A stretch of 64,000 bases of DNA, taken from positions 62,001 through 126,000 of the forward strand of contig VTPC01091287.1 in NCBI GenBank assembly GCA_011009095.1, in the 5' to 3' direction. The notes under the pieces were generated by a model, which saw only the letters and a program-made list of their open reading frames with translations, was not told the DNA's origin and made no database searches. Positions within the stretch are counted from its first letter, which is position 1. Each line of letters opens with the position of its first letter. The DNA comes from Ignelater luminosus. Lineage: Eukaryota; Arthropoda; Insecta; Coleoptera; Elateridae. Of this stretch, positions 1 through 11,089 are shown one piece after another. A program made the position numbers and the translations under genes.

Positions 1-536
1 TCTCGTCGAATTTTACAAGTAAGATTTTTAAGTCACCTAGAAGTCTATCTTGTGTTAAAAATGCTTCCCTGGCAAACAATTGTGTTTTTGGTACATTTTT
101 AGCAAGTTCGTTGTCTTCGTGCAATTTGTTGCAATTAGCTTGAGAACTGCAAGGCTCTTGATTATCTTCGTCAACATTACTTTCTGCATACCTTTCTTTT
201 TGCGTCTGAATCTCATTTTCTAACATTTTAAAACGTTTTTCAACATTCTTTTTGTAATGATCTATTTGGCAATTACGTTGCTTAATCATTTCAAAGTTAG
301 GCGCCAAAAACTGCACAGCTTTCAACTTGATATTATGTATTTCTTTATCTAGTTCGTTAAAGCATTTTAAAATTTTAACAATATCTATGGAATCTTCACG
401 ATCTACTTGCTTGTTTAGTATACATTTTTTGCCTAAACTTTCTATCTTTTCTACAAGCTTGATTACATATTTTGTATTGTTTTTCCATAATTTAATTGCT
501 TCGTCTTCAGGTTTGCAACAACAACACCAAGACATC
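1..536 (-). CDS. Cys-rich N-terminus coiled-coil protein, paralogue A (partial)
   Basis: An open frame starts at an ATG at 536 and runs without a stop off the left edge (about 178 residues visible). The protein begins MSWCCCCKPEDEA, a cluster of four adjacent cysteines after Trp that would suit S-acylation at a membrane. It continues as a charged, helical, coiled-coil-like sequence. It is clearly related to the gene at 8016-9245: the Cys/KP start, LGKKCILNK versus LGKICMSNR, ELDKEI versus KIDKDI, KAVQFL versus KAIQFL and QRNCQIDHY versus QRNQQLEFY occur in the same order. A TTTTTAG acceptor lies directly before G-ATG and a GTTAGT donor about 50 bp further upstream (near 588), so the first exon is probably non-coding. 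I do not recognise the family. The coding call rests on uninterrupted reading, conserved spacing and shared splice architecture with its paralogue; the membrane role is inference. Confidence 0.75.
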
Positions 537-589
537 CTAAAAACAATAAAATGTTAATTAAAACACTGTTTTGAAATAATGTAAACTAA

Positions 590-2060
590 CTTTCAAAAAC
601 CCAACGTGTACCGCACTTAAAGTTATATCAACGCGTTTTCATAATTAAATTGCCATAGCTATACGGTGCTGTGTGTTTTTCTTGATAAGCGAATTTAAAA
701 TTATTATTGACTTATTTATAAACTCCTGATTATGTTTTTTATCTTTATAATTTAACAGTTTTGTAATTACTAACGTATAGGAAATAACAATACATACTGT
801 GACTCATTGCAGATTAGTAGGCATTTGCAATATAGAACATAGAAGGTACATAAATTGATATCGAACTTTCCTTTTAATGCCAGCGATAAGTATATAAGTA
901 TTTGCTTTTTGCACAGAAATAAAAGATTGTGTGGCTTTTTTTAAATCGACTGTTCAAGATATCTAGTTGTTAATTACGATTTGCAATTAAAGACAGTTGT
1001 AGGGTTTTAAGATCAAACTTACGGAACGATGGAAGGCAATAACAAAAGTAATTTACCAAAATTATTTTTGTTCTATAATAGATAAAGCACAGTTTGCTTT
1101 TACTTTGGAAAATGCTGCAATGAAATACTCATTTGGAACAACGACCTATTTCGCTTGAAATTCTTAACTTAAAAATGTTTTGTTAGCATTATTATTTTTG
1201 GTCCTACAAATAGTGAGACAACTGGCAATTAACTAAAGGAATCTTTTCTTGTTTTTCTTTCAAAGAGCATCAATTAGTTTTTTCTAATGTAGCAATTGTA
1301 TTCCTGGTAGCATATACTTTTTCCAAAAAATTAAATTGGTCAGCAAACTTCAATCTAGATACCACAATCACTTTTTGTCCATTGAAAATTGAGAAGACCA
1401 AACCAGGAAAACTTAATCTCCAGATGTAAGAAAGCAAGAATGAATGTTAACGTAAGTACACCAACAGAAACTGTTTTACTTTACCTTCGAGAACTGTATA
1501 ACGTTCTAGGCAAGCAAATGGTCTCAAACTCAAAGGTCTTCTCATAAAATCTAAAAAGTTATTTAGAGAATTACGTCGTTGTCACTATTCAAGATCAGAG
1601 CAATTTTTCTATTGGCTTTACTCAGTATGTATCAAAACACTATTGCCATGGTATGAAAATTCTTTATTCTTTTCTGTAATCTCCGGATTGGATTAACTAA
1701 ATTAGTTATTTCATAGATATGTTATATCAGATTATCTGGTTACGAGAAATTTGAAGTCAGTTTGCTCTCTGACGCATTCTTTTACCATTGGAGTAATGTA
1801 GAGTAGGTAGAAGCTAATGTTTGCATTTATGGTTAGACAGACCATTTGGGTACACAAGTACAGTTCAAAATCTACCTGTTATAGTTACAGCCTTTGCGTA
1901 TGAGACCCAAAATATAATTTAATAGGTATTTCGGAATCTTTGCTCTATCTTTAATAGTAGAAAATGCAAAGAGACAGAATTGTCACCTGAGGGTCTATTT
2001 CCACAATTTATTACAATTTTATTCCCGTATGAAATTTTACTACTACAACCTTCTTTGTCA
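590..2060. other. AT-rich intergenic, no gene recognised
   Basis: This lies 5' of the partial gene at 1-536. I see no convincing coding region on either strand, and no repeat or RNA gene that I can support. Any promoter of paralogue A would lie in the first few hundred bases. Confidence 0.5.
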
Positions 2061-2064
2061 TCTA

Positions 2065-3075
2065 CTTCTTTTTCAAATAATAAATCACCAGACTAGATTC
2101 TATTGCCTGACTTTTTAAAGTTTCTTTTAAACGTTTTGATGCAGATGATATCGTCTCAAAGTCCGGACTAAGAGCAGAGTGCTTCAATTTAACTGAAAAC
2201 TCAAAAAGGCACCTTTTGACCCTCTTATCTTGCGTATTGTTTTTATCTTGTCTACTAGTAGATAGCATAGATTTAAGACCTTTTACTTTCCGTCTTCTGT
2301 TTATTTTGGTCTTAGGTAATAGAACTAATTACTAGCTATCGCTCGGAGGCGTCAGTATCGAAACACGTTTTAGATTGATAACAACACTGACTTTCTGTAA
2401 TGGTCCAGGTTTCGATTGATGACAACGTTAACCTGCAATGATGTCCTAGATTATGAGGCATATAATCGTGTCGCTCCAGAACACAAAGATGTTAAGATCA
2501 CGATCAGTGATTTCCACTGTATCTGTATGATGGTCTGCTATCGGTAAAAAAAGTCTTCTTCGGTAAAAATATTTCTATCAACGTGAACAATCACCGCGAC
2601 TGGAAATCTTTAAATAACCTTATTCATTCATTCAAATGCTCGAGTTACAAGTTCGGCTCCGCGGTATTCATTAATAGTCTCAACAGGGTGCGTGTTGTTA
2701 TTCTTTGCAAAGGCTGTTGTTTCCACAGATTTTACATTGGCAGGACAAGACAGTCATTAGTCGGCTTTACTACTTTATTGAGTCATTTGATGAAGGTTTA
2801 TAAGTTAATGTATCTGAAGTTCTCAACATTTATTTTGCAACATATTGTATTTTTCTTAATCAACAAATTATTTTCAAGTTTTCTTTCGGAAATAAAGTAT
2901 GGAGGAATGGGGTGACCTGCTGCACACACTAGGTAAGCTATAGTAACAGTTTTTCCATGCTCGGTGGTAACAGATTTTGAGACACGTTCTTTTATAGTCC
3001 CACGGTAAGAACATACTTTGGTATCTTATTTGGTACGGTTTGTACGGCTGACTCATTTATGCTATGATGTGAAAT
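2065..3075 (-). pseudogene. pogo/jerky-type (DDE_1) transposase fossil
   Basis: Minus-strand translation gives scattered but ordered matches to pogo/Tigger/jerky transposases. Near 3010-3070 it reads NESAVQTVPNKIPK, corresponding to the family's DET/S-G-TVPNKxPK catalytic segment, with Asp replaced by Asn. This is followed by a decayed SMEKLL and a TLFPKEN, corresponding to the usual ERGKTVT...IPPMFIFPRKN. Near 2560-2590 it reads VDRNIFTEEDFF, like the YPxDRNIFxDEDF segment near the family C-terminus. A basic tail with NRRRK follows near 2270-2300. Stops and frame changes occur throughout, and an AT-rich stretch near 2780-2880 interrupts it. No terminal inverted repeats were found. The family is fairly sure; the limits are approximate. 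Confidence 0.6.
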
Positions 3076-3177
3076 TTAAACCTTTTAATGACAGGCTGGC
3101 AAAATACAGGGACACCTATACTTTATTAAATCCTATCATACAAGCGAGACTTGTTTAGTGTTGTTCAATAATATTCA

Positions 3178-3438
3178 ATCAATAGATATAAACACTTCAA
3201 AAAAAATGATGCGCAGCGCCGAAAGACGGGAAAAAGAATTATCAAAGAATATAATAATATAATAAACGATTAGTGACGCATGTGACAATGTCTACTAACG
3301 TACCTAAAACTAAAAATTTAATAAAGTGTCCAAAGACCAAAGAGATAAAAGGATGATGGCAATAGGATCAATAGATATAAACACTTCAAAGAAAATGATG
3401 CGCAGCGCCGAAAGACGGGAAAAAGAATTATCAAAGAA
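3178..3438. repeat. 72-bp direct duplication next to an assembly gap
   Basis: The segment at 3178-3249 recurs at 3367-3438 with about one difference. The second copy ends at a run of ten N (3439-3448). The 117 bp between them is unique. It may be a local misassembly or a short tandem duplication. Confidence 0.8.
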
Positions 3439-3439
3439 N

Positions 3440-5120
3440 NNNNNNNNNGGAAAAATGTATTTTAAAACAGGAAAGTGACGTTTTGATGGCTGATTTGCCA
3501 TTTGAAGAAGATATCCTGGAAGATATCTGTACAATCGATAGCTCTACTAATCCTGAATTTGACAATCAACCATCTACCTCAACTAAGAGCGGAATTGAAG
3601 AGAAAAAACGAGCTCAAAGATTTTATCTACCTGCACTTGCCCTGACAGTTGAAAGAACAGGAATATCAGACAGAGCAGCAACTATTATTGCAAACGCCAC
3701 CTTAAAAGACATGGGTCTTATTTCTGATAATAATAAAGAGAAAGTAATTGACAGAATGGCTTTACGAAGACAAAGAGAAAAGCAAAAAAAAGGATTTGAA
3801 ATAGCACGAAAGACGACATGAGTTAATTTTAGAAAGCTTGTATTTTGACGTCAGAAAAGATAACACCATTAGAACTGAAGCAAAGGAAAACAGAGTATAT
3901 CGAAAAATCATTAAGGAAGAACATGTGGTCTTAGTGCAAGAGCCAGGATCAAAGTATATCGGTCATATTTCACTAGCATCTTCCTTTGCTAATAATATAG
4001 CCAATGAAATTTTGGCGTATTTTAAAAATAATAATACTAATATTTCAAATTTGAAGCTGATTGGGTGCAATGGAACCGCAATAAATACGGGACGTAAATC
4101 TGGAGTTATCAAAATATTGGAAACAAGACTAGAGAGACCCTTACAATGGATAATTTGCTTACTACATGCAAATGAGCTTCCCTTCAGGCACTTATTTCAA
4201 CAACTCGATGGGCAAACTACGGGTCCTAAAGGATTCTCTGGGCCAATAGGAAAACAACTGGGAAAATATGAAGATATGAAAATTTAAAATTATAAAAAAG
4301 TTGAATCGCAGCTGCCACAAGTTAATTTTGAGGATTTAAGTACGGACCAGAAGTACTTGTTCGAAATTTGTCAAGCGGCATCAAGCGGAATATTTCCCCA
4401 AGACTTAGCGAAAAGGAACCTAGGAAAAATTGCTCACTTTCGTTGATTAACAACAGCAAATAGAATTTTGCGTTTATATGTGACCTGTAAAGCTCCTCCT
4501 CTAAATTTACAGGTTTTTGCCAAAAATGTTATTAAAATTAATAGTTATATGTGGTTCAACATTAAAGTAAAACCTTCTTGCAAGGATGGATCTATTCATT
4601 TGTAGGAAATAATTCAATGTTTCAGGTACCAACAGTACAAAGACGTCATCGATCCAGTCATTCAAAGGAATGCCTTTTTTGGCAATCATGAAAATATACT
4701 TTTGGCGATGATAACTGATTCCCGGCAACATGTTAAAGAACTTGGGCTTAGGAGGATACTTGCAGCTAGATCCAAGCCTAATAAAAGTGTTAGGAGATTT
4801 GAAATTCCTCCCCTTAACTTTGTAGCTTCTGAGTATATAAATTTAATAAATTGAAAAGGTTGTAAACTGACGGAACCTCCTGTCTTGTCGAACTTATCTG
4901 ACAAAGAAGTGAAAAATATGATACAAATCGGAGAAACACCAGATTTTCCATGTTTTCCATGTCATACTCAGGCACTGAAAGGTGCGTTAAGATTGTCACG
5001 GAAGCCGCGTCAGTCGTGTCTGCGTCTGAAGCTACAGATGATTTTATCTTTGGGAGGTAGAAGTCTCGCAATGTTATACCAAAGCTTAACACTAAAAAGG
5101 ACTATAAGCCCGTGCTGATA
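3440..5120 (+). pseudogene. hAT-like transposase fossil (same family as 27.9-29.8 kb)
   Basis: Consecutive plus-strand pieces form one decayed gene. An acidic N-terminal part (3471-3815, with EKKRAQRFYLPALALTVERTG) is followed, one base out of frame, by HELILESLYFDVRKDNT and on to LIGCNGTAINTGRKSGVIKI (about 4045-4110) and LERPLQWIICLLHANELPFRHLF (about 4125-4195). Later blocks include VIDPVIQRNAFFGNHENILLAM (about 4635-4705) and a C-terminal PCHTQAL. The order matches the minus-strand gene inside the long-TIR element at 27218-30299 (PVQ/RPLQWFICMLH, RVIQRNAFSAHPENLLVAM). The IGCNG...N and H-x-NELPxRH motifs resemble hAT RNase-H-like folds; that comparison is inference. At least three frame changes and several stops are present. 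No ends were identified; a mariner sits 80 bp downstream. Confidence 0.65.
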
Positions 5121-5201
5121 TAACAAAGGGCTGGAGGGAGGGTGGAAGTCGATACACAGCTACCTCCTCGTGGTGACTTCTGGGTAGTATTTTGCTTAAT
5201 A

Positions 5202-6496
5202 CGAGGGTTGCTATTTACATTTCTGGCCTAACAATGAAAAAACAAGTATTTATGATCGAAACTAGTTTTATTGTTTTTCAAAATATTCTCCATTAAGATT
5301 GATACACTTTTCCATGCGTTTGAACCAATTTTCGAAGCACTTTTTCCACTTTGTTTGAGGCAGCTCCAAAATATGCGTTTTGAAACAAAAAACGGCTTCT
5401 TCTGGTGTTGAAAATCGTTGACCACGCAGTTTGTTTTTGATGTACGAGAATAAAAAGAAGTCATTGGGTGCCAAATCAGGGCTGTATGGTGAATGGCCCA
5501 TCAACTCGACCTTCTGGCTGGTTAAATATTCAATTGTTTGAGCAGCGGTGTGAGAGCTTGCATTGTCATGATGAAGAATGATTCGCCTCTTCTTTGAAGT
5601 TTTCCGAATTTCTCCAATGACTTCTGGCAAACAAATGGTTGTGTACCATTCAGAGTTGACCGTCTTACGTTGCTCTAACGCCACTGTTGCCACATGACCG
5701 GTAATGCCAAAGAAACAGGCAACCATTTGCTTCGATGTGCTTCTTCCGCGAACAACTTTTGTTGGATTTGGCTCGTCTTGAAAGACCCACACAGTTGATT
5801 GCTGTTTTGTTTCGGGGTCATATGCGTAGATCCATGATTCGTCACCTGTGCAGATGTTATACACAGCCTTTGATGCACCTTTCGCAAATTTTTTCAACAT
5901 TTCAATACACCAGTCGACGCGAGCCTTCTTTTGAGCATTGGTCAGGTTATGCGGGACCCAACGAGAACAAATTTTTTTTTACGGCCAAATGATCACGTAA
6001 TATCTTGTTGATGCTAGTCATACTAATGCCCAAAGATGCCTCAATCTCACGGTATGTTACATGACGATCTTGTTTAATCAGTCCACGCACAGCATCGATG
6101 TTTTCAGGCACAACGACAGATTTTGGACGACCTTCACGGATTTCGTCCTGGAGTGAACATCGGCCACGTTTGAATTCATTATACCAGTTTTTTACAGTGC
6201 TGTAGGATGGAGCTTCATCGCTATATAATGTATTAAGTTCATTGATGCACTCTTGTCGTGATAATCCACGTCGAAAGTTATGAAAAATAATTGCACGAAA
6301 GTGTTCACGGGTCAATTCCATTTTTTACTAGGGAATGCACTTTTCAATTAACTGCAAACAAAACTAATCGCACTCAAATGACAAAATGTTATGGTTGAGG
6401 TTATGTTCAACAATGTAAAGTTTACACCGGAAATGTCAGCTGACGCCTGGAAACAGTCAGTGTTGCCAAGGCCAGAAATATAAATAGCAACCTTCG
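5202..6496 (-). mobile_element. mariner element, complete ends, TA target duplication
   Basis: A 1295-bp element bounded by TA at 5200-5201 and 6497-6498. The terminal inverted repeats are about 27 bp, starting CGAGGGTTGCTATTTA on the left and CGAAGGTTGCTATTTA on the reverse of the right end, both leading into TTTCTGGCC. It carries one transposase gene on the minus strand. The few differences between its ends suggest a relatively recent arrival compared with the fossils around it. Confidence 0.95.
5268..6321 (-). pseudogene. mariner transposase, single frameshift
   Basis: It starts at MELTREHFRAIIFHNFRRG with the usual two helix-turn-helix motifs (RxxxSRQECINELN; TYREIEASLGIS). The catalytic domain shows DESWIYAYDP, HHDNASSHTA and SPDLAPNDFFLF. 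The second and third catalytic Asp are 34 residues apart, the DD34D spacing of mariner. Length is as expected for the family (about 345 residues). The only break I see is in a run of nine T at 5972-5980 (A on the coding strand). Eight bases would join AVKK to ICSRWVPHNLTNAQ, the typical family sequence, so a one-base homopolymer expansion or sequencing error explains the break. Everything before and after is open. Confidence 0.93.
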
Positions 6497-8015
6497 TATA
6501 AGCAAATATGAGCTAAGAGTGGCGCTTTTTACTTTTCGTACTTTATATTGAAACTGTAAAACTTTAACGTCCTTGCGGCACCGGAAAGCAAATGAATCAA
6601 CATAAAAGTTTTTTACTGGTAGTTTAGGCATCCAAAAAGAAAAACAAATTTTACTATTACACATCAAAACATTAAATTTTATTTTTACCATATGGTTAAG
6701 TTCCACCCTACTCTACATGTGCCTCGAGTGTGTCAAAACATAAAAGATTGCAATTATGACTTTCAGTATCTTACATTTTTAAACATTTTTTATAATATAC
6801 TATAAAATCCCTACAAGTTTTCGATAATTACTAGACCAGTAGTTAACAATTAACTGCAGTTACAACAATTTATCTTTTTGCAACATTTTGTATGAGGACA
6901 TTGTTATTCATGACGACATTATGTGATGACTGGATCTCCGTAAACTGTTAAAACAATAAGGTTTGTCAGTTTGGCATATAAATTAATTGTCAAATTAAAA
7001 TATTCACATTCTAAACAAATTTGTTCAATAATAATACCGCCAATGCAGAAGGTATAGTATCGAAATACCCCAGATTCTTAGAAAAAACATACTATTTCCT
7101 AGACACCTCTGCAAGCTAGAATTTTCATTTATAATCTGGTAAGAGTCCGAGACGGAAGGTATCTGATTACAAATGAAAATCTTACAGAGTAGAATTTTGT
7201 AGAAATAGCATATGAGAGAAGATCAAGGTATTGATGATAATATGCCGACTTTAGAGGTATATTCTATTGGACAATTTATCGAGAAATAAAAAAGAAAATA
7301 AAAATTAATTAATTACTTATTTCTATCTCTCTCGGACAATGTAGGCAATTCAGAGTTTATATAGAAACTACAGAAAAAACAAACGAGAATTTAGTACAGC
7401 TGTTGAAAAGATCGAGACCGAAATAAGTTACATGTTATAAGGTTACAAGGTATAAGAAAATGGTTGGTATACTAAAGTGAAAGGCGTATTAATTTGTTTC
7501 TTTTTAGCCATGTAATTTTTATTTTATTACTATAGTAAACAACGTTCGATTTGGCTTTTACGACACCACTTGACAAGTTTGCTGAACAATAGCAAACAGT
7601 CCATTTAACAGTAAATCCATATACAGATAACTTGGGTGAATGGATTACATCTGTAGGTCTGTATTTATGGTAGACTACTGAACAGCTGACAAGACATTTT
7701 AACAGCAGATGCTAATTTTGTTGATTGAGCTGCGGTCATAAAATCTCGTTTCTTCAAACTTATCTTTTCTCTTTTTTCTTTTCGCGACTTAACATGTATG
7801 TAAATTGAATTAAATAAAATATAAAACAAGCATGAAAAAGTAGGCGAAACAGTTGTAATCAAGACCAAAACCCAAACCTAATAAAAAATAATACAACACT
7901 TTAAGAAATTAACAATAGAATCTAAAGATACACCTAATGCCTTTATTATAATAAACATTACAGAACCTTAAAGTTATTAGTATAAATATACACATTAATA
8001 ATAATTTATAATAAA
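6497..8015. other. intergenic, with poly(A) signal of the next gene
   Basis: No gene was recognised. On the minus strand an AATAAA signal (TTTATT at 7942-7947) lies about 70 bp past the stop of the gene at 8016. A sequence near 6700-6720 faintly resembles a hAT terminus but has no partner. Confidence 0.5.
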
Positions 8016-9245
8016 TCATCTCCTAGAAGATGACTGTCCATTCCTAGAACTACATCCCATTTCGACCAATTCTATATCTTCACGTTTTGATTTCTCAACG
8101 GTCTTCAAACATTCTGTTTTGGAATACGTAGTTTTTGACTTTGAAACTTGTTGGTCATATTCACTATCTAAAATAGGTTCCTTCAAATCATTATCTTGAG
8201 GTTTTTCAAATTTTTCAAAACGAGTTTTAGAAAACAAAATTTTCAGTCTGTTGCCAGAAGTCCTCTCTCTAAAATCGTCTTGGTAATCATAATACAGTTC
8301 TCCTAGATTTGCCTGTATTTGTAATAGTTTCCTATTTTCAACTTCCTGTTCTAACCAAAAGGACATTTCCGATAGAACCTCTTGATCTTCTGAATGGCTT
8401 TGTTTTTCAGCAGGTTTACTTATGCCTTCTGCGCTTTCTTTTTCTTCTTGAAACGTTTCATTGTCACGTTTAATTTCAGTTTGTTCTTGTTTGTATTCCG
8501 AAACCTTTTGTTCTAAGTTTTCAATCATTTTGTCATATTTAGCAAGAATATTTCTAAGTTGACACTTGCTTAATTCTTGAGTTTGAAGAAATTCTGGATT
8601 TTTATAGAATGGTTGTCCATACATTCTTAATAGGTATTCATAATCTTCATTTACTTTGATGTTTTGATAATCATTAGAATTTTTGTTTAAGTTTTGATTT
8701 TGCCGCTGTTGTTGCAAATATTCCAGTACCGTTGAATTTTGCTGTTTTAACAATACATTTTCTTCTGAAAGTATTTTATAGTTTTCTTTTAATTCTAAAA
8801 TTTCTTTTCTCATCTTCAAGACATGAATCTGTTTTTTTATGTAGCTTTGATAAAACTCTAATTGCTGATTGCGTTGATCGTATAAACTAGAGCTATCTGT
8901 TAAGAATTGTATAGCTTTTCTTTTTGTGCTCACTATATCTTTATCAATTTTTCTTATTAATTCTAAAATATCTTTTTCCAATCTAAGATTTTGCCGACCT
9001 AATAATCTGTTTGACATGCATATTTTGCCCAGTTTTCTAGCCTGTCTGATATTTATTATGATGTCTTCTATTTCGCCTTCCCATTCCTCCACATATTTTG
9101 TGAATCTATCTCGAGGTTTAAAACAAATACACCACATCTACAAATAGCAGAGCGAGAAATTAAAAAATTTTCAGAATATTGCAAAACTTACCTGTGTTAA
9201 TTGTTGTACTAACCAATCATCCGCTGAAGTTAATACTGTAAGCAT
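8016..9245 (-). CDS. Cys-rich N-terminus coiled-coil protein, paralogue B (two exons)
   Basis: Exon 2 (9137-8016) encodes 373 residues beginning MWCICFKPRDRF. An in-frame first exon (9245-9192) encodes MLTVLTSADDWLVQQLTQ and ends in CAG|GTAAGT. The 54-bp intron ends TTTGTAG at 9138, phase 0, giving about 391 residues; translation could also start at the exon 2 ATG. The body is mostly helical and charged, with heptad-like stretches (residues about 80-250 of exon 2, for example LKENYKILSEENVLLKQQN). The tail is Ser/Arg-rich (GQSSSRR). There is no signal peptide or membrane span. Paired cysteines beside Trp and Lys-Pro at the start, shared with the gene at 1-536, suggest lipid attachment or metal binding; this is inference. 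An AATAAA lies about 70 bp downstream. The frame is intact. I do not recognise the family. Confidence 0.85.
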
Positions 9246-10640
9246 CTAAGTTTTAATATTTTGTTGTGTACAAAATGTATTGATAAAATCGTTATAAAAA
9301 TATCTATATCCGCTTTATCAGTGATAAGGATACTCATTTGTTGCTGTTACCACATTTCGTAAAATGCATAGAGGTTATTTTGTAAAAACTGATAATAATT
9401 GTTTACTGTTCCTCAATATTATTAATTTTATTAGGTATATTACGTAAAATAATAAATGCTTAATGTTCTTCATTCTGTTTTCTGTTTTATTGTAAGCATT
9501 AAAACAGAAAATGTTACAGTAAGATTTCTATATTGTGATGTTACCATCAACAGTGGGTAACCTTGAGATTAATTGCATAACTTATACGTATAAGAGTGTT
9601 AGAACTAGATTTAGCTTCTTGTATAGTTATGTCGAAGAAATATTCACATTATCTTATGAAACATCTGTAGCACAGCTTTTAGAATACATCAGGAATAGGG
9701 TAATAAAGTTCTGATATTATTCCTACAGTAACTTTTTATTCTATTCTACCTTTTCCTACCTTCTCATTGTTTGCTTAATTAACTTGTTATTACGAGAAAA
9801 CAAAAATCTTTTAATCTGCATTAGAATGATCTTCACGAACTGCAGTATAAATCCCACACAATTTTTGTGCCTCCACCTCTTCATAAAATTTTGTAAATTT
9901 GTTAATTTAAGAATAAAATTTAAAAGAACTAATGGACATTTAGTATATCCAAAATTTCAATTTGGTGGACTTCAACAAATTCTCGAAAATCATTTTACTA
10001 ACATTGGTAGTCAAAACGAAAATTTTAAAATGTTTACGGGTATTAGATGCAACAACAAATTGAATCTTTTAGCTATTTCTCGATATCCTTCCAAAAACAG
10101 TTTTAGTTTCTAATAAACATTTTCAGTTGCGTTCTTTTCTGAATATTTCTGTACCACAATCAAAAATTGCTGCCATCGTATCCACATTTCAAAAACAATA
10201 GGTTTAGTTCTGTAGACTGCCGTCTCCATCAACAACTCCTTTGGTGTTTCAAGTAGGCAGAAGACGGAACTCTATCTATAACAGCAGATTCTATTACTAC
10301 TAAGGAAGGCAGTTTATTTGAGTTTGGAGATCTGGTTTATTCCAGCATTCATAACTTTTATTAGGAAAACTTGAGGTAACATAAAAAAGAGTTTGGTTTC
10401 CTTACTGTTCATTTTACATAATTTTGTCCATTATTTTAGGTTCTAGTTCTTTAACATTTTAGGCGTACACGGTAACTGCCTATACGCAAATGCTTAGTAT
10501 TTTAGGAATAAAATAAACAATGATTTTTTGGAAAACACTAACTACTTAGTTCAGGAGTTAGAAGAGAGTTTCTAATAACTTGAATTTTAATATTTAGGTA
10601 AACGTAGTAAAGGTCACTTTTTTCTCTCTTGGGAGCTGTC
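9246..10640. other. 5' flank of paralogue B and intergenic DNA
   Basis: AT-rich. The promoter of the gene ending at 9245 should lie here, but I see no clear element. Weak minus-strand coding-like sequence around 9800-10260 could be a decayed transposon; I cannot assign it. Confidence 0.4.
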
Positions 10641-10779
10641 CGGTATCTACTGCAATACAGCATATTGGCTTATTATGCTACTCCCATTAATTTTATCTCA
10701 CGCATTCTAGAGTACTCAAGTTTCGTGTCATAGCCTATACAGGTAGTGTTAAACATATTTGATTCTTTATATCTATAGT

Positions 10780-11060
10780 TGAATTGCATGCTCATTTACA
10801 CAGTATGCTTCATGTTTTGCATTGTAAGTCTCCGTGATACAAGTCCATTTTGTTTAAGTGCATGCCTTGGAAGACAGCCTACTATTATTTGTAACTCATT
10901 CGTGCTTGATATGTGCAGAAGCTCTGTTTTTTTCCACATGGATTACCTATATAAGATTTTCCATGTTCTTGTCCTAGTAAGGTTTGCCAGTGTATAGTAT
11001 GTTGGTCTTTGACCTATTTTTGCACTTGTATGTGGCTTGTACTCTTTAGTGCCTCCAGAA
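10780..11060 (-). pseudogene. R1/Jockey-type LINE fossil, post-RNase H end
   Basis: Minus-strand reading gives EALKSTSHIQ, then HTIHWQTLLGQEHGKSYIGNP, then LQIIVGCLPRHALKQNGLVS. This matches the order of the RNase H C-terminal and zinc-knuckle region of R1/Jockey-type LINE proteins (WxxxxGQxHGKxFI...VGxLTGHCxLxxHLxxMGL). Stops and frame changes are present. It is separated from its reverse-transcriptase part (12070-13906) by an RTE-type LINE fragment. Confidence 0.6.
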
Positions 11061-11089
11061 CATGTTTTTAGTCAAAGTATGGTGTTCCT

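Noticed and set aside
1797-6720. TAGAGTAGG at 1806 and its reverse near 6710 as possible ends of a hAT element spanning the fossil at 3440-5120
   Set aside because: Similarity is only about nine bases and the flanking 8-mers (GAGTAATG and CATGTGCC) do not match, so there is no target duplication.
10640-10710. DKINGSS-like segment as the RNase H start of the R1/Jockey-type LINE
   Set aside because: It lies on the wrong side of the later RNase H blocks for this strand, so the resemblance is chance.
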